Below, in pieces: positions 1 to 11,489 of a DNA stretch of 64,000 bases. A program made the position numbers and the translations under genes. The stretch's first letter is position 1, and the number at the start of each line of letters is the position of its first letter. Below the pieces are notes generated by a model that made no database searches, was not told where the DNA came from, and was given only the letters and a program-made list of their open reading frames with translations. Source of the stretch: Hydrangea macrophylla (taxonomy: Eukaryota > Streptophyta > Magnoliopsida > Cornales > Hydrangeaceae); the NCBI GenBank assembly GCA_033977485.1, contig CM066991.1, forward strand, positions 56,088,850 to 56,152,849. Direction: 5' to 3'.

Positions 1-110
1 TCACGGGGAATAAAATAAGCAATGAATATGCAACCGTGCATGAACAATGTAACATCTCACCTTAACAGACTCTTTTCTCTCAAACAAAACTCGACTCAAC
101 CAACCATTAC

Positions 111-570
111 CTCAGATACCAGGAATAATATCCGATCGATATCCAAACCGCACACCACGCTATCCCTTCAAATATCAGGAATAATATCCGATCGATATCT
201 GAGCCGATCACGACCAACCATCGCTTCGGATACCAGGAATAATATCCGATCGATATCCGAAACGAGCGCCTTAGATACCAGGAATAATATCCGATCGATA
301 TCTAAGCCGTAACTCAATACCATCGCTTCGGATACCAGGAATAATATCCGATCGATATCCGAAACGAGCGTCTTAGATATCAGGAATAATATCCGATCGA
401 TATCTAAGCCGTAACTCAATACCATCGCTTCGGATACCAGGAATAATATCCGATCGATATCCGAAACGAGCGCCTTAGATACCAGGAATAATATCCGATC
501 GATATCTAAGCCGTAACTCAATACCATCGCTTCGGATACCAGGAATAATATCCGATCGATATTGAGGTCG
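111..570. repeat. Array of nine hairpin-forming repeats in LTR
   Basis: Nine copies of a core containing GGAATAATATCCGATCG occur every 50-60 bp. The sequence on each side of the core pairs with itself. Two arm types alternate: TTCGGATA with TATCCGAA, and CTTAGATA with TATCTAAG. The first two and the last units have imperfect arms. The long open frame read through this array on the minus strand is a by-product of the repeat and not a likely protein. Confidence 0.85.
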
Positions 571-860
571 CACACCAGACCGCCACTCTTTACTCTTTTC
601 ACGCTTTCTCACACACATGCATGTTGACACAACCTCGACCCTAATATGTATGTCAATGTTCACAATTTGTAGTAACAGTTATTAATCTCAAAGCAGGATA
701 TTCGTTCAACATAAATCTCGGTCTTAAACGTTCTTATAAGTTCAATTCCTAGCAGTGAGCCTTTAAAATAGTATATCTGTCCAATAGTTCTTTAAAAACT
801 TTCAAAACCTTTTCCAAACAGTCCCTTATAAAGAAATACAAAAACTGCTCAAACTGCCCC

Positions 861-1000
861 GGGTCGCGCGCACGAAGGGGAAAGGGTGGTCGCGCGAGCG
901 AAGGTGGAGCACTGGTCGCGCGCGCGAATGGGGGAATGGTTCGCGCAAGCGGGCTGCGCAAGCGATACTCGCGCGAGCGGGTCGCGCGAGCGAGTTCTTG
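861..1000. repeat. CpG-rich TCGCGCGAGCG patch in LTR
   Basis: A GC-rich stretch inside an otherwise AT-rich LTR is built from repeated TCGCGCGAGCG-like words. The same patch is at 8007-8170 in the other LTR, and a shorter related run lies near 56250-56300 in the solo LTR. It would be a dense CG methylation target. No function can be read from the sequence. Confidence 0.7.
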
Positions 1001-2040
1001 CAATTTCATCATCTTCCTCGTTTTTCCCCTGTTTTTGATTTTCAAACTGAAATTTTACCCATTTTCAAATTCTGTTTCAAACGATACATGTAATATATGG
1101 ATCTCTTCAGTTTTCCGCGTAGATTAAGAATACGCAATCAATTTAAACAATTACGGATTATATCTCTAGATATTCGCCATTAAAGTAAGGGTGTCAAAAC
1201 TTTAAATCAACGGTACATCGCGATACGGACGAATTACTGCGTAGGATTCGAACCGTAGCCTATTGGGACTAAGATCTTCCATAATCAATTCACGGAATTG
1301 ATTTTGGTTAAGTTTTGTAAAACTCCAATTCAAAGCCTTCAATGGTGTATCTATATATATACCCATATACACACATATATACACTGAATTTTACTTGGAT
1401 AAACATGGCGAGTGAGTTTATAATACTCACCGAGGTGATTATTCAAAGAATTTTGAGACCGAGAATATCCGCTGAATAATCCGTCAAATTTTCCAACGTC
1501 CTTGATTCTACTCCTTCTCTTGATTGATATAAGTAACTATGTATCTATATAAGCTACTGTGTGTAGGTATGTATCATTAATATGTATCATCATATAGAAT
1601 GGTTTATGGGTGTGTAATGTCTTGAGAGGTCAAGAGAATTGAGAGGGAAATAGGGAGACAGTGAGTTGAGAGAATTAGAAACTGTGAGGGAATGAGAGTT
1701 ATTGCAAACATATATACTGATACGTAAATTTTGGGCTCCAAGCAAAGTCCGGAAATTACCCGGTGAGGTTGAGATCATGTGCTCCCTCACCCAAGACGCG
1801 GTATAAGGCGCAAATTTAAATCAAAACTGGTATTTTACGGTTGAAATAAAAAAACAGAAAGTTATATTAATGTAGGAAATAAATTCCGGTTTATACAAAA
1901 ATATAGATATCGATTTTGAAACCATAGAAAGTATTTTCTATATTTATAGAAATTACATTTTGACCCCAAATAAATATTATAAATAGCAATTAAAATTAAA
2001 TATTCATTTATTAATGGAAAAGAAAATACAGGGTGTTACA

Positions 2041-2054
2041 CTCTACCCACCTTA
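2041..2054 (-). other. Polypurine tract of family A
   Basis: Read on the minus strand this is AAGGTGGGTAGAG, directly before the LTR start TGTAACACCC. This is the expected site for plus-strand DNA priming in a Ty3/gypsy element. Confidence 0.8.
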
Positions 2055-2084
2055 ACAGAGATTTCGCCCCGAAATCTGAGCTAA

Positions 2085-4097
2085 CTAATCCTGAAACAAC
2101 TCGGGGTATCTAGTCCTCATGTCTGATTCTAACTCCCACGACGATTCTCCCTCGTCATGATGCCTCCACTGAACCTTAACCAAAGGAATGTCTCTTCTTC
2201 TCGGCCTCTTGATACTCTGGTCAAGTATCCTTACGGGTCTATCCTTGTAGACAACATTCTGACTCGTCTCAGTATCATCAAAATTAACCACATGTGAAGG
2301 ATCCCGTATGTATTTCCTTAACATACTAACATGGAACACGTTATGAACACCAGATATCTTTGGTGGCAACGCGAGCCGATATGCCACTTTTCCAACTCGC
2401 TCCAATATCTCAAACGGTCCGATGAAACGGGGTGCTAACTTCCCCCTTTTCTGACCAAAACGTACTACTCCCCGAACGGGTGAAACCTTAAGGAGCACAT
2501 GATCTCCGATACTGAACTCCGAATCCTTTCGTCGCTGATCCGCATAACTCTTGTGTCTACTCTGTGCAGTTTTCATTCTTTCCTTGACTAGTGAAATCTT
2601 CTCATTGGTCTCTCTCACCAACTCTGGTCCCAACAATCCGGTGTCTCCCACTTCAGCCCAACGCAACGGAGATCGACATGGCCGTCCGTACAAGGCTTCA
2701 AACGGTGCCATCCCAATACTCGAGTGATAACTGTTGTTATACGCAAATTCGACCAACGGTAAGTGCGTCTCCCAAGACTCTTCAAAGTCGATTGCACAAG
2801 CTCTGAGCATATCTTCCATAATCTGATTAACACGCTCGGTCTGTCCATCGGTCTGAGGATGGAATGCAGTACTCATCTTGAGCGAAGTTCCCATAGCCTT
2901 CTGCAGACTTTCCCGAAATCCCGAAGTAAAACGTGCATCGCTGTCTGATACAATCGACACAGGCGCGCCGTGCAGTCGCACCACTTGTTGTAGGTACATT
3001 CGACTCATCCTTTCTACTGGATAAGTCATATTGTACGCGATGAAGTGTGCAGATTTTGTCAGACGATCTTCAATTACCCAAATCGCGACATGGTTCTGTT
3101 GTGACCGGGGTAGTCCAACCACGAAATCCATAGTTATGTGTTCCCACTTCCATCCTGGAACAGGTAAGGGTTGCAACAATCCTGAGGGTCTCTGATGTTC
3201 GGCCTTCACTTGTTGACAAGTCAAACATTTAGACACAAACTCGGCTACTTCTCGTTTCATCCCTTCCCACCAGAAGTTTCTCTTCAAATCCTTATACATC
3301 TTTGTCCCTCCTGGGTGTACTGTCAGTCTTGATTTATGTGCTTCTTCAAGAATATCTTTTCTCAATTCTCCTAAATCTGGTACACACAATCTGTCTCGAC
3401 ATCGGTATCCTTCGTCGGCCCCAACCTTCCATTCGGTAGGGTCCTTTTCTGACATCTTGGCGAACCATACTTGAAACTTCTCGTCTTCCTTTTGGGCCTC
3501 GATAATTCGACTCACTAGTGTTGGTTGCACCATGAGGCATCCAAAGTGTTGCCCGACACTTCCCTTAGAAATCTGCATATCAAATTCTGCGATTAACTCC
3601 AAAGCTTTCCATTCCCTCATCATCAATGAAGCAATCATTCCTTGAGGTTTCCGACTTAGGGCATCAGCAACTACATTAGCCTTACCATGGTGGTACTCTA
3701 ATGTAAAGTCGTAGTCCTTGATCAGCTCCATCCACCGGCGCTGCCTCATGTTCAACTCCTTCTGAGTAAACAAATACTTAAGGCTCTTGTGGTCCGAGAA
3801 CAAATCAAACTTCTCCCCATAGAGGTAGTGTCTCCAGATCTTGAGCGCAAACACAACTACTGCTAGCTCCAAATCATGAGTTGGGTAATTCAATTCATTC
3901 GGCTTCAACTGTCGTGAACCATAGGCGATCACCTTTCCGTCTTGCATAAGGACACATCCCAATCCTTGATAAGAGGCGTCACTGAAAATAGTGAACTTCT
4001 CACCATCCTTTGGTATTGCAAGCACTAGCGCTGTTGTCAATCTCTCTTTCAATTCCAGAAAAGCGCGTTCATGTTTATCAGTCCATTCAAACTTCAA
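2085..4097 (-). pseudogene. Family A pol, 3' part: RNase H, integrase, chromodomain
   Basis: An uninterrupted 670-residue open frame, the longest surviving piece of pol. From the N-terminus it shows RNase H ([15 protein letters not shown], about residues 38-52, and [11 protein letters not shown] near 100-110), the integrase zinc-binding region ending in [11 protein letters not shown], the integrase core ([32 protein letters not shown]) and a C-terminal chromodomain-like segment ending [15 protein letters not shown]. In a working element this is part of a longer Gag-Pol polyprotein, so the first methionine here is not a real start. Frame upstream is closed by stops and shifts in the RT part. 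The intact frame suggests this 2 kb decayed less than the rest or by chance escaped stops. Confidence 0.92.
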
Positions 4098-5137
4098 ATC
4101 TTTCTTAGTTAAACCACTTAACAGAGTTGCTATCTTTGAGAAACCCTCTACAAATCTCCGATAGTAACCAACGAGTCCCAGAAAGCTTCTGACTTCTGTA
4201 GCATTGGTTGGCCGAGTTCAATTCGCCACTGCATCGGTCTTTGATGAATCAACCGCGATTCCTTGTTGTGAGATCACATGCCCGAGAAACTTAACTTCCT
4301 GAAGCCAGAACTCACACTTGCTGAATTTAGCATACAGGCGGTGATCTTTGAGAGTCTGCATCGTAATTCTTAGATGCTGTTCATGCTCTTCCTCTGACTT
4401 GGAATAGATCAAAATATCGTCGATGAAGACAATAACGAACTGATCTAAGTATGGCTTGAATACTCTGTTCATCAAGTCCATAAACACAGCAGGAGCATTT
4501 GTCATCCCAAACGGCATTACTAAGAACTCATAGTGTCTGTATCACGTCTTGAAAGCAGTTTTAGGTATGTCTTCCTTCCGCACCCTCAACTGGTGATACC
4601 CTGACCGTAGATCAATCTTAGAAAAGGTCGTGGCTCCTTGCAACTGATCAAACAGATCGTCTATCCGAGGTAAAGGATACTTATTCTTGATAGTAACCTT
4701 ATTCAATTCCCGGTAGTCAATACACAACCTCATTGACCCATCCTTCTTCTTCACGAATAACACTGGTGCTCCCCAGGGTGAAGTACTTGGATGAACAAAA
4801 CCCAACTTCTCAAGTTCTTGAACTTTGTTCCTTCAGCTCCAGTAGCTCTGTAGGGGCCATCCTGTAGGGAACTTTGGTTATAGGTCGAGTACCTGGCACC
4901 AATTCCACACAGAATTCTATGTCCCTTTCTGGCGGTAATCCTGAAATATCTCAGAATACTTCCTCGAACTCTTTGATCACCGGTATTGATGATACTGTCA
5001 CCTCTGCACTGACAACCTCAATGTTTGCTAGGCATCTGGTGAGGAACATATCACCCGAAGGGTTACATTGGAAATCGAAGAGTTGATTCCCATTGTCCGC
5101 AAATGTGATCCTCTTCCTTGCACAATTCAACTTCGCA
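4098..5137 (-). pseudogene. Family A pol, reverse transcriptase part (broken)
   Basis: Fragments in more than one frame encode reverse transcriptase: LGMDWLEKN just after protease, [42 protein letters not shown], and the catalytic FIDDILIYS motif (YVDD class). In-frame stops lie at 4542-4544 (TGA where neighbours suggest Arg before [12 protein letters not shown]) and 4218-4220 (TGA where Trp is usual before TRPTN). Frameshifts are present near 4810-4840 and 5160-5175. Without repair of these it cannot give an active enzyme. Confidence 0.9.
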
Positions 5138-5812
5138 TCATTCTTCTCGAGCCAATCCATTCCCAAGATTATATAATTCTTTCATCGACAGAACCACCAA
5201 ACTCGCCAAAAGTTCACGGTCTCCTAACCGTAGAGGACAATCCTTACATACATGTAATAACTTGACGGTGGTCCCTAAGGGCGAGACAGCACTCAAAGCT
5301 TCATCTAAACGTTGCGGTACTAAACCCAACTTCCGAACAGTCTTAACAGATATAAAGGAATGTGTAGCACCCGTGTCAAATAAAACTTTAACATGAGAGT
5401 TAAACAAGGTTAGAGTACCTTCCACTGTCTGTTGCTCAGGCGGTTCCTCCTCATAAACACCTCCTTCGTACCCTGTTTCTTCATAATCAGCAACTTCGGG
5501 GATAACAGCATTCAGGCGGGCTTGTCCTTGCTGACCGTAATTGCCTCTCCTAGGAGCCTTGCATTCCGGACTTATATGACCTGGCATGCCACAATTATAG
5601 CACACAACTCCCGGACGATCAGCACGCCTAGTCAGTCTGCAATCTTTAGCTCGGTGACCGGGATTACCACAATTAAAGCAGTTATTGTTGTTCCCTCCAG
5701 TTGCTCGAGGCGGATACTGCTGTACTGCTTGTGTCTATTGAGGTTTCTTCCCTCCATCCCAGGTCCTTTTCTGTCCCTGAGGGTACCCTGGTTTCTGTCC
5801 AGAATAACCCTT
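5138..5812 (-). pseudogene. Family A zinc knuckles and protease (broken)
   Basis: The frame continues from gag after a TAG at 5813-5815, meets another TAG at 5735-5737, then encodes two CCHC zinc knuckles (CFNCGNPGHRAKDC and CYNCGMPGHISPEC) and an aspartic protease with the active-site motif LFDTGATHSFIS. Both stops fall where a Gln codon CAG would fit, one transition away. Two knuckles and the DTGA motif are usual for chromodomain gypsy elements. Confidence 0.9.
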
Positions 5813-6553
5813 CTACGGAGGTCGATTTCCAAACGGCTTTGAATTCTGACAACCATCATTCTCCAACCCCGTAGCCAATCTCACCAGGGCTTCAAATGAC
5901 TGGCCCAGATGCCCCATAGTCAGATGTCGGAGAGACAAGTTGAGACCCCGGTGATACTTCTTGATTTTCCTCTGGGGTGTGTCCACCATATGTAGAGCAA
6001 AGCGAGACAGACGCTCAAATCGAGTAGTGTACTCACGGACAGTCAGATTCCCTTGAGTCAATTCCATAAACTCTTTCTCTCTCTTGTCCTTCTCTTCTTC
6101 AGGAAAATACTTCTCGAGAAATCTTTCCTTGAACACCACCCACGGCATTCTCCTTGCAGCTTTTTCTCCTATGGTTGCCTTTTCAGCATCCCACCAATCA
6201 GCCGCTGCATAAGACAGCTGAAAAATAGCCAGACGCTTCTTCTCCAGATCAGTGCACTCTATGGTCTCAAAGATACGCTCCATCTGGCGTAGCCACTGTT
6301 CCGCTTGCCAGGGTTCATCAGTCCCAACAAAATACTCAGGTCGCAGAGCGCGAAACTCCTTGAGAAGCTTGTCTCCAGTCTGGTGGGCTTGCCTTCCATT
6401 CCCGTTATGATTCCCATTCTGATTATTGTTCCTTGCATTCTGATCACTAACCCTCTCCAATCTTCTTACAAAAGTCTCAAACATTCCAGTTGGATCCACT
6501 ACCGGCGGTGCATCTTCAATAGCGGGACGATTCCTGAGATTTCTTCCAGCCAT
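5813..6553 (-). pseudogene. Family A gag (capsid part)
   Basis: This 246-residue frame starts at a methionine (MAGRNLRNRP) 178 bp after the primer site, the expected distance for a gag start. It holds the typical retrotransposon gag core, for example WWDAEKATIG followed by FLEKYFPEE and REYTTRFERLSRFA, which forms the capsid of the particle. It ends at a TAG that cuts off the zinc knuckles lying downstream in the same frame. Confidence 0.9.
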
Positions 6554-6730
6554 ATCTCAAGAGAAAGGTACCTATTCATCAATCAACAGAATTCGGTCAA
6601 TCTCTCGAGAAGAAAGAAAAATTCTAAACGATAGAAAGCGACTAAACACGGAATGAAGTCGAACTATATTATCTTAATTCTATCTTAACGGGAGATCCTA
6701 GGTGTTCTGGACAATTGGTCGAGCCATAAA

Positions 6731-6745
6731 CTGGCTCTGATACCA
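6731..6745 (-). other. Primer binding site, tRNA-Met type, family A
   Basis: On the minus strand this reads TGGTATCAGAGCCAG, the classic plant initiator tRNA-Met primer complement. It lies 7 nt inside the end of the 5' LTR, which ends GTGACA. Confidence 0.92.
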
Positions 6746-7349
6746 AAAAGCCTGTCACGACCCGACGTAGCATAATACAGGAAAGCATTTAATTTCCTTT
6801 ATGGACTCGTAGGTCGTGACAAGTGAGTATGACCAATTGTCCCTGCAACAAATAACTTAACAGCATTTCTAAAGGAAAGGATACTAATAAACATAAGCTC
6901 CGAAATTAAAACTTACTAAACTATTACATAAGTCCGGGTCTTAGGCACAAAACGCCCTTATTCAAATGTCTGAAGCTAGTTTATTACAAACCAAATTAAA
7001 AAGTCATAGGAAATATAAAGCAGCCTCCTGGAAAGTCCCCTGCCTCGAACTAGCATAGTCGAAATACCCTGGCTGCTCCTGACCCTGAAAAATCTGGACA
7101 TACAGTCCAGGACGCATCAACGCCGTCAGCTTATGCAAGCTGGTGAGCAAAATAAACATGTGCTCGCAATGTATATATAGGCAAATAAACAGCGGTGCAA
7201 TTAACTTTAGAAGCAATAGATTCAAGGTTCCAATTCCAACATAAGTCACGGGGGAATAAAATAAGCAATGAATATGCAACCGTGCATGAACAATGTAACA
7301 TCTCACTTTAACCGACTCTTTTCTCTCAAACAAAACTCGACTCAACCAA

Positions 7350-7712
7350 CCATTGCCTCAGATACCAGTAATAATATCCGATCGATATCCAAACCGCACA
7401 CCACGCTATCTCCTCAAATATCAAGAATAATATCCGATCAATATCTGAGTCGATCACGACCAACCATCGCTTCGGATACTAGGAATAATATCCGATCGAT
7501 ATCCGAAACGAGCGCCTTAGATACCAGGAATAATATCCGATCGATATCTAAGCCGTAACTCAATACCATCGCTTCGGATACCAGGAATAATATCCGATAG
7601 ATATCCGAAACGAGCGTCTTAGATATCAGGAATAATATCCGATCGATATCTAAGCCGTAACTCAATACCATCGTTTCGGATACCAGGAATAATATCTGAT
7701 CGATATTGAGGT
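7350..7712. repeat. Array of seven hairpin-forming repeats in right LTR
   Basis: Same core and alternating arms as the left array (111-570), with two units fewer. The arms CTTAGATA/TATCTAAG and TTCGGATA/TATCCGAA are again self-complementary in the central units. Confidence 0.82.
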
Positions 7713-9656
7713 CGCACACCAGACCGCCACTTTTTACTCTTTTCACGCTTTTTCACACACATGCATGTTGACACAACCTCAATTCTAATATGTATGTCAA
7801 TGTTCACAATTTGTAGTAACAGTTATTAATCTCAAAGCAGGATATTCGTTCAACATAAATCTCGGTCTTAAACGTTCTTATTAGTTCAATTCCTAGCAGT
7901 GAGCCTTTAAAATAGTATATCTGTCCAATAGTTCTTGAAAAACTTTCAAAACCTTTTCCAAACAGTCTCTTATAAAGAAATACAAAAACTGCTCAAACTG
8001 CCCCGGGTCGCGCGCACGAAGGGGAAAGGGTGGTCGCGCGAGCGGGTCGCGCGCGCGAAGGGGAAAGGGTGGTCGCGCGAGCGAAGGTGAAGCACTGGTC
8101 GCGCGAGCGGGTCGCGCGCGCGAATGGGGGAATGGTTCGCGCGAGCGGGCCGCGCAAGCGATACTCGCACGAGCGAGTTCTTACAGTTTCATCATCTTAC
8201 TCGTTTTTCCCCTGTTTTTTATTTTCAAACTGAAATTTTACCCATTTTCAAATTCTATTTCAAACGATACGTGTAATATATGGATCTCTTCAGTTTTCCG
8301 CGTAGATTAAGAATACGCAATCAATTTAAACAATTACGGATTATATCTCTAGATATTCGCCATTAAAGTAAGGGTGTCAAAACTTTAAATCAACGGTACG
8401 TCGCGATACGGACGAATTACTGCGTAGGATTCGAACCGTAGCCTATTGGGACTAAGATCTTCCATAATCGATTCACGGAATTGATTTTGGTTGAGTTTTG
8501 TAAAACTCCAATTCAAAGCCTTCAATGGTGTATCTATATATATACCCATATACACACATATATACATTGAATTTTACTTGGATAAACATGGCGAGTGAGT
8601 TTATAATACTCACCGAGGTGATTATTCAAAGAATTTTGAGACCGAGAATATCCGCTGAATAATCCGTCAAATTTTCCAACGTCCTTGATTCTACTCCTTC
8701 TCTTGATTGATATAAGTAACTATGTATCTATATAAGCTACTGTGTGTAGGTATGTATCATCAGTATGTATCATCATATAGAATGGTTTATGGGTGTGTAA
8801 TGTCTTGAGAGGTCAAGAGAATTGAGAGGGAAATAGGGAGACAGTGAGTTGAGAGAATTAGAGACTATGAGGGAATGAGAATTATTGCAAACATATACAC
8901 TGATACGTAAATTTGGGCTCCAAGCAAAGTCCGGAAATTACCCGGTGAGGTTGAGCTCACGTGCTCCCTTACCCAAGACGCCGTATAAGGCGCAAATTTA
9001 AATCAAAACTGGTATTTTACGGTTGAAATAAAAATACAGAAAGTTATATTAACGTAGGAAATAAATTCCGGTTTATACAAAAATATAGATATCGATTTTG
9101 AAACCATCGAAAGTATTTTCTATATTTATGGAAATTACATTTTGACCCCAGATAAATATTATAAATAGCAATTAAAATTAAATAGAAAAATTTAGTGGAA
9201 AATCCCATTCTACCAATGTTTGTTGTAATAGACCCACCAATTGGTACTTCCCAATGATAAGACCCTATAATTGTAGATGTTGTTAGAGATTAGTCCAAAT
9301 TTTCCTATTATAGAATTAGTAGATGTCTTTTATACCCCTAATCTATATATACAGAACCGTATATTATATATATATATATATAGAAATAGTAGATGTCTTT
9401 TAAAGATTGAATGAGTTACCAAATCTTATCAAATCCTAATTGATATTGGTTACAATATATATATAGAAATAATATGCCAATTTTTTAGGATATTAAATTC
9501 CAAATCTGTTACAAACGAGGTTCACCATTTCTTATTCACAGTGTATAAATCATATTCAATCAACATATCACACCTTAAACGTGTTTGGGCTCTCTGTTAT
9601 GTTTTGGATTGAATGTTCTGCATTCTGTGAGTTCTCATTTAGAATTTTACAGTACT

Positions 9657-10784
9657 AGTGTCAAATTTCACACTATTCTTATCAAAATCGAGAATTTTAC
9701 AGTGTTGAATTTCACACTTTTGTATGATTAATTTTAACACTACGACATTTGATAACACTCCATTGCTGGGTATATTCCTCACAGAAATCTCACCTAATAA
9801 ACATCACCCAGTGAAGATCAATAACATCGTATGTGAAATTCCTAATTCTAATTTATAAGTAAATTTCATGACAAGCAACAGACGAATAAGCCCACATTAA
9901 ATAGGTTATTCTGAAAACCCAAAACCAGTAATCACACAAAAATGTTAACTGCAATATTCACATAAATGCAGTTGTTACAAGCAGATAACAAAAATCAATG
10001 AATTATCCCTATAAGTTTGTTACACCATCAAGTTGCCCACTAATTCTCAGAACATCTTCTCTGGCTTCGTGTTAAAACAATGCCCAAGACCTTTCGTGAG
10101 TGTTTAGGAACTAGTGGATTAAATCGGCCCTGCACTGATTTGCATTGTACTCTGATGTGACTGGTGAATGTGAAAAGCTACATGGACAAACGGAAGACAT
10201 TAGTGTAAAATTTAACAAGTAGGAAATCCCAAAGATGAACAATGAGATGTAGTCATAAGTCTCACACAGCATAAGAATACTACTCCTTTGAAGCGTATGA
10301 ATTCGAAGCCATACAGCAAACAATTAATTTTTGCAACCCAATATCACCGAGAATCAATTTATATTTGATCCCACTACAACAGAGAATGAATTCATATTTG
10401 TGTTGAAAATGTGGATGAATCCGTTGCAAACTCTGCAATAAGTGTGAAATTGTAGACTACGTTGCAACTTGATGATCATCTCAAGTGTTATTCAGAATAG
10501 GCGATGAACACGAGTATTAAATTTCACTCATATTGCAGATACCCAAAATTAGTAAACCAAAAACACAACATCCCTAAACATCCTATTTACTACAATTATA
10601 CAATTATTTACTCGTACTTTGCAGACGTGCACGACATGAGTGCAAAATTTAGCGCTATGGCAATTTTTTCACCAATCAATCCATGTTTGATAATTAGGAT
10701 GTAGTCATCAACTTCACACTACAAAATGACAATAATCTTAAGAGTAAAACAGTGGCGATGAACACGAGTGTTAAATTTCACACT
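9657..10784. repeat. Dispersed palindromic motif AGTGTYRAATTTCACACT
   Basis: Near-perfect copies lie at 9657-9674, 9701-9718 and 10767-10784. Degenerate copies lie near 10201, 10440, 10511, 10636 and 11088. The motif is an imperfect palindrome and all copies are inside the Mutator-like element. Confidence 0.6.
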
Positions 10785-10895
10785 CATATTAGACTTACAA
10801 TGACACATCCTTGGAGAATCCTGTATTTTGCAGAAACCCAAAATGAGTAAACCAAAAACACAACATCCCAAAAAGTCCTATTTTTGAAGTCTATG
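10501..10895. repeat. Internal duplication within the Mutator-like element
   Basis: The block GCGATGAACACGAGT...AAACCAAAAACACAAC occurs twice, at about 10501-10590 and 10755-10880. The second copy contains an extra spacer of a few tens of bases. Confidence 0.6.
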
Positions 10896-11162
10896 GTCTT
10901 AAAAACACATGAAGATCAAGTAATACCAGAGAGTGTTTTGAAAGGGGAAAAAAAACGAATCTACTATCGGGTGAGTGAATACCACGATTTTTTTCTCAAA
11001 TATTTACCCCTGATATACTGATTTTGATCAACAATTGTTTGATTGTGAATGATCCATAGTGTGAAAAACATGTCAACGATTTAGACAATAGTGTTTATTT
11101 TACACTTACCCTTCTTATTCAACAAAATTTAGTCTGAGTCCCAAAGCTCATCTCTAAAGTGA

Positions 11163-11489
11163 TCAACAGAACTCATCAGTAAAGAACTTCATAGCCCACA
11201 CGCCCTGAAAAACGAAATCAACCCGATTTTGGTCTCCGATTGTCTTCAGTTGCAAATCTGTACCCACCTTGGCTCGAACTATGGACCCAACCTTCAAAAC
11301 CCACCACGATTCTTCACTTTCTTCTTCATCGTCTTCAACATCTGAGGCGTCGAGTTGGGAGGTTTTGACGAAAGAGTAAGAGGTGAGCTTGTCGGAGACG
11401 ACCCAGTTCGATTTGGGTGTGTTGATTTCTTCTCTTCCATTTTTGATTTTTGAAAACCCAACAATTTTGGGATTGGAATCGAATATCAT
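11163..11489 (-). pseudogene. Captured DEM/CYPRO4/VID27-like gene fragment
   Basis: A 108-residue open frame inside the Mutator-like element. It contains PKSNWVVSDKLTSYSFVKT, then an acidic stretch (DVEDDEEESEES), then WWVLKVGSIVRAKV and NRVDFVFQGVWAMKFF. I recognise this order as the N-terminal region of the plant DEM/CYPRO4 proteins, which belong to the VID27 family. That protein is several hundred residues longer and ends in a beta-propeller-like domain, none of which is present. The frame starts after an upstream in-frame TAA and ends TGA shortly after the conserved segment. It is therefore a captured exon piece. Whether it is transcribed cannot be told. The match is from memory of the family, not from a search. 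Confidence 0.72.

Larger units (their letters stand above)
1..2040 (-). repeat. 3' LTR of family A element, truncated by window edge
   Basis: It matches 7247-9184 plus 11694-11731 of the right LTR almost base for base and ends in TGTTACA, the complement of a TGTAACA LTR start. About 495 bp present at the start of the right LTR (6753-7246) lie outside the window here, so the full LTR would be roughly 2.5 kb. It holds a hairpin repeat array (111-570), a CpG-rich patch (861-1000) and an AT-rich TATA-like stretch near 1350-1382. Confidence 0.92.

Noticed and set aside
168..602. 144-residue open frame of DIDRILFLVS-type repeats on the minus strand
   Set aside because: It is produced by the hairpin repeat array of the LTR. 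The unit length happens to keep the frame open, and the other LTR copy reads differently.
111..7712. CRISPR-like array from regularly spaced palindromic repeats
   Set aside because: The spacers are themselves repeats, the context is a plant LTR, and no cas genes exist. It is an LTR-internal tandem array.
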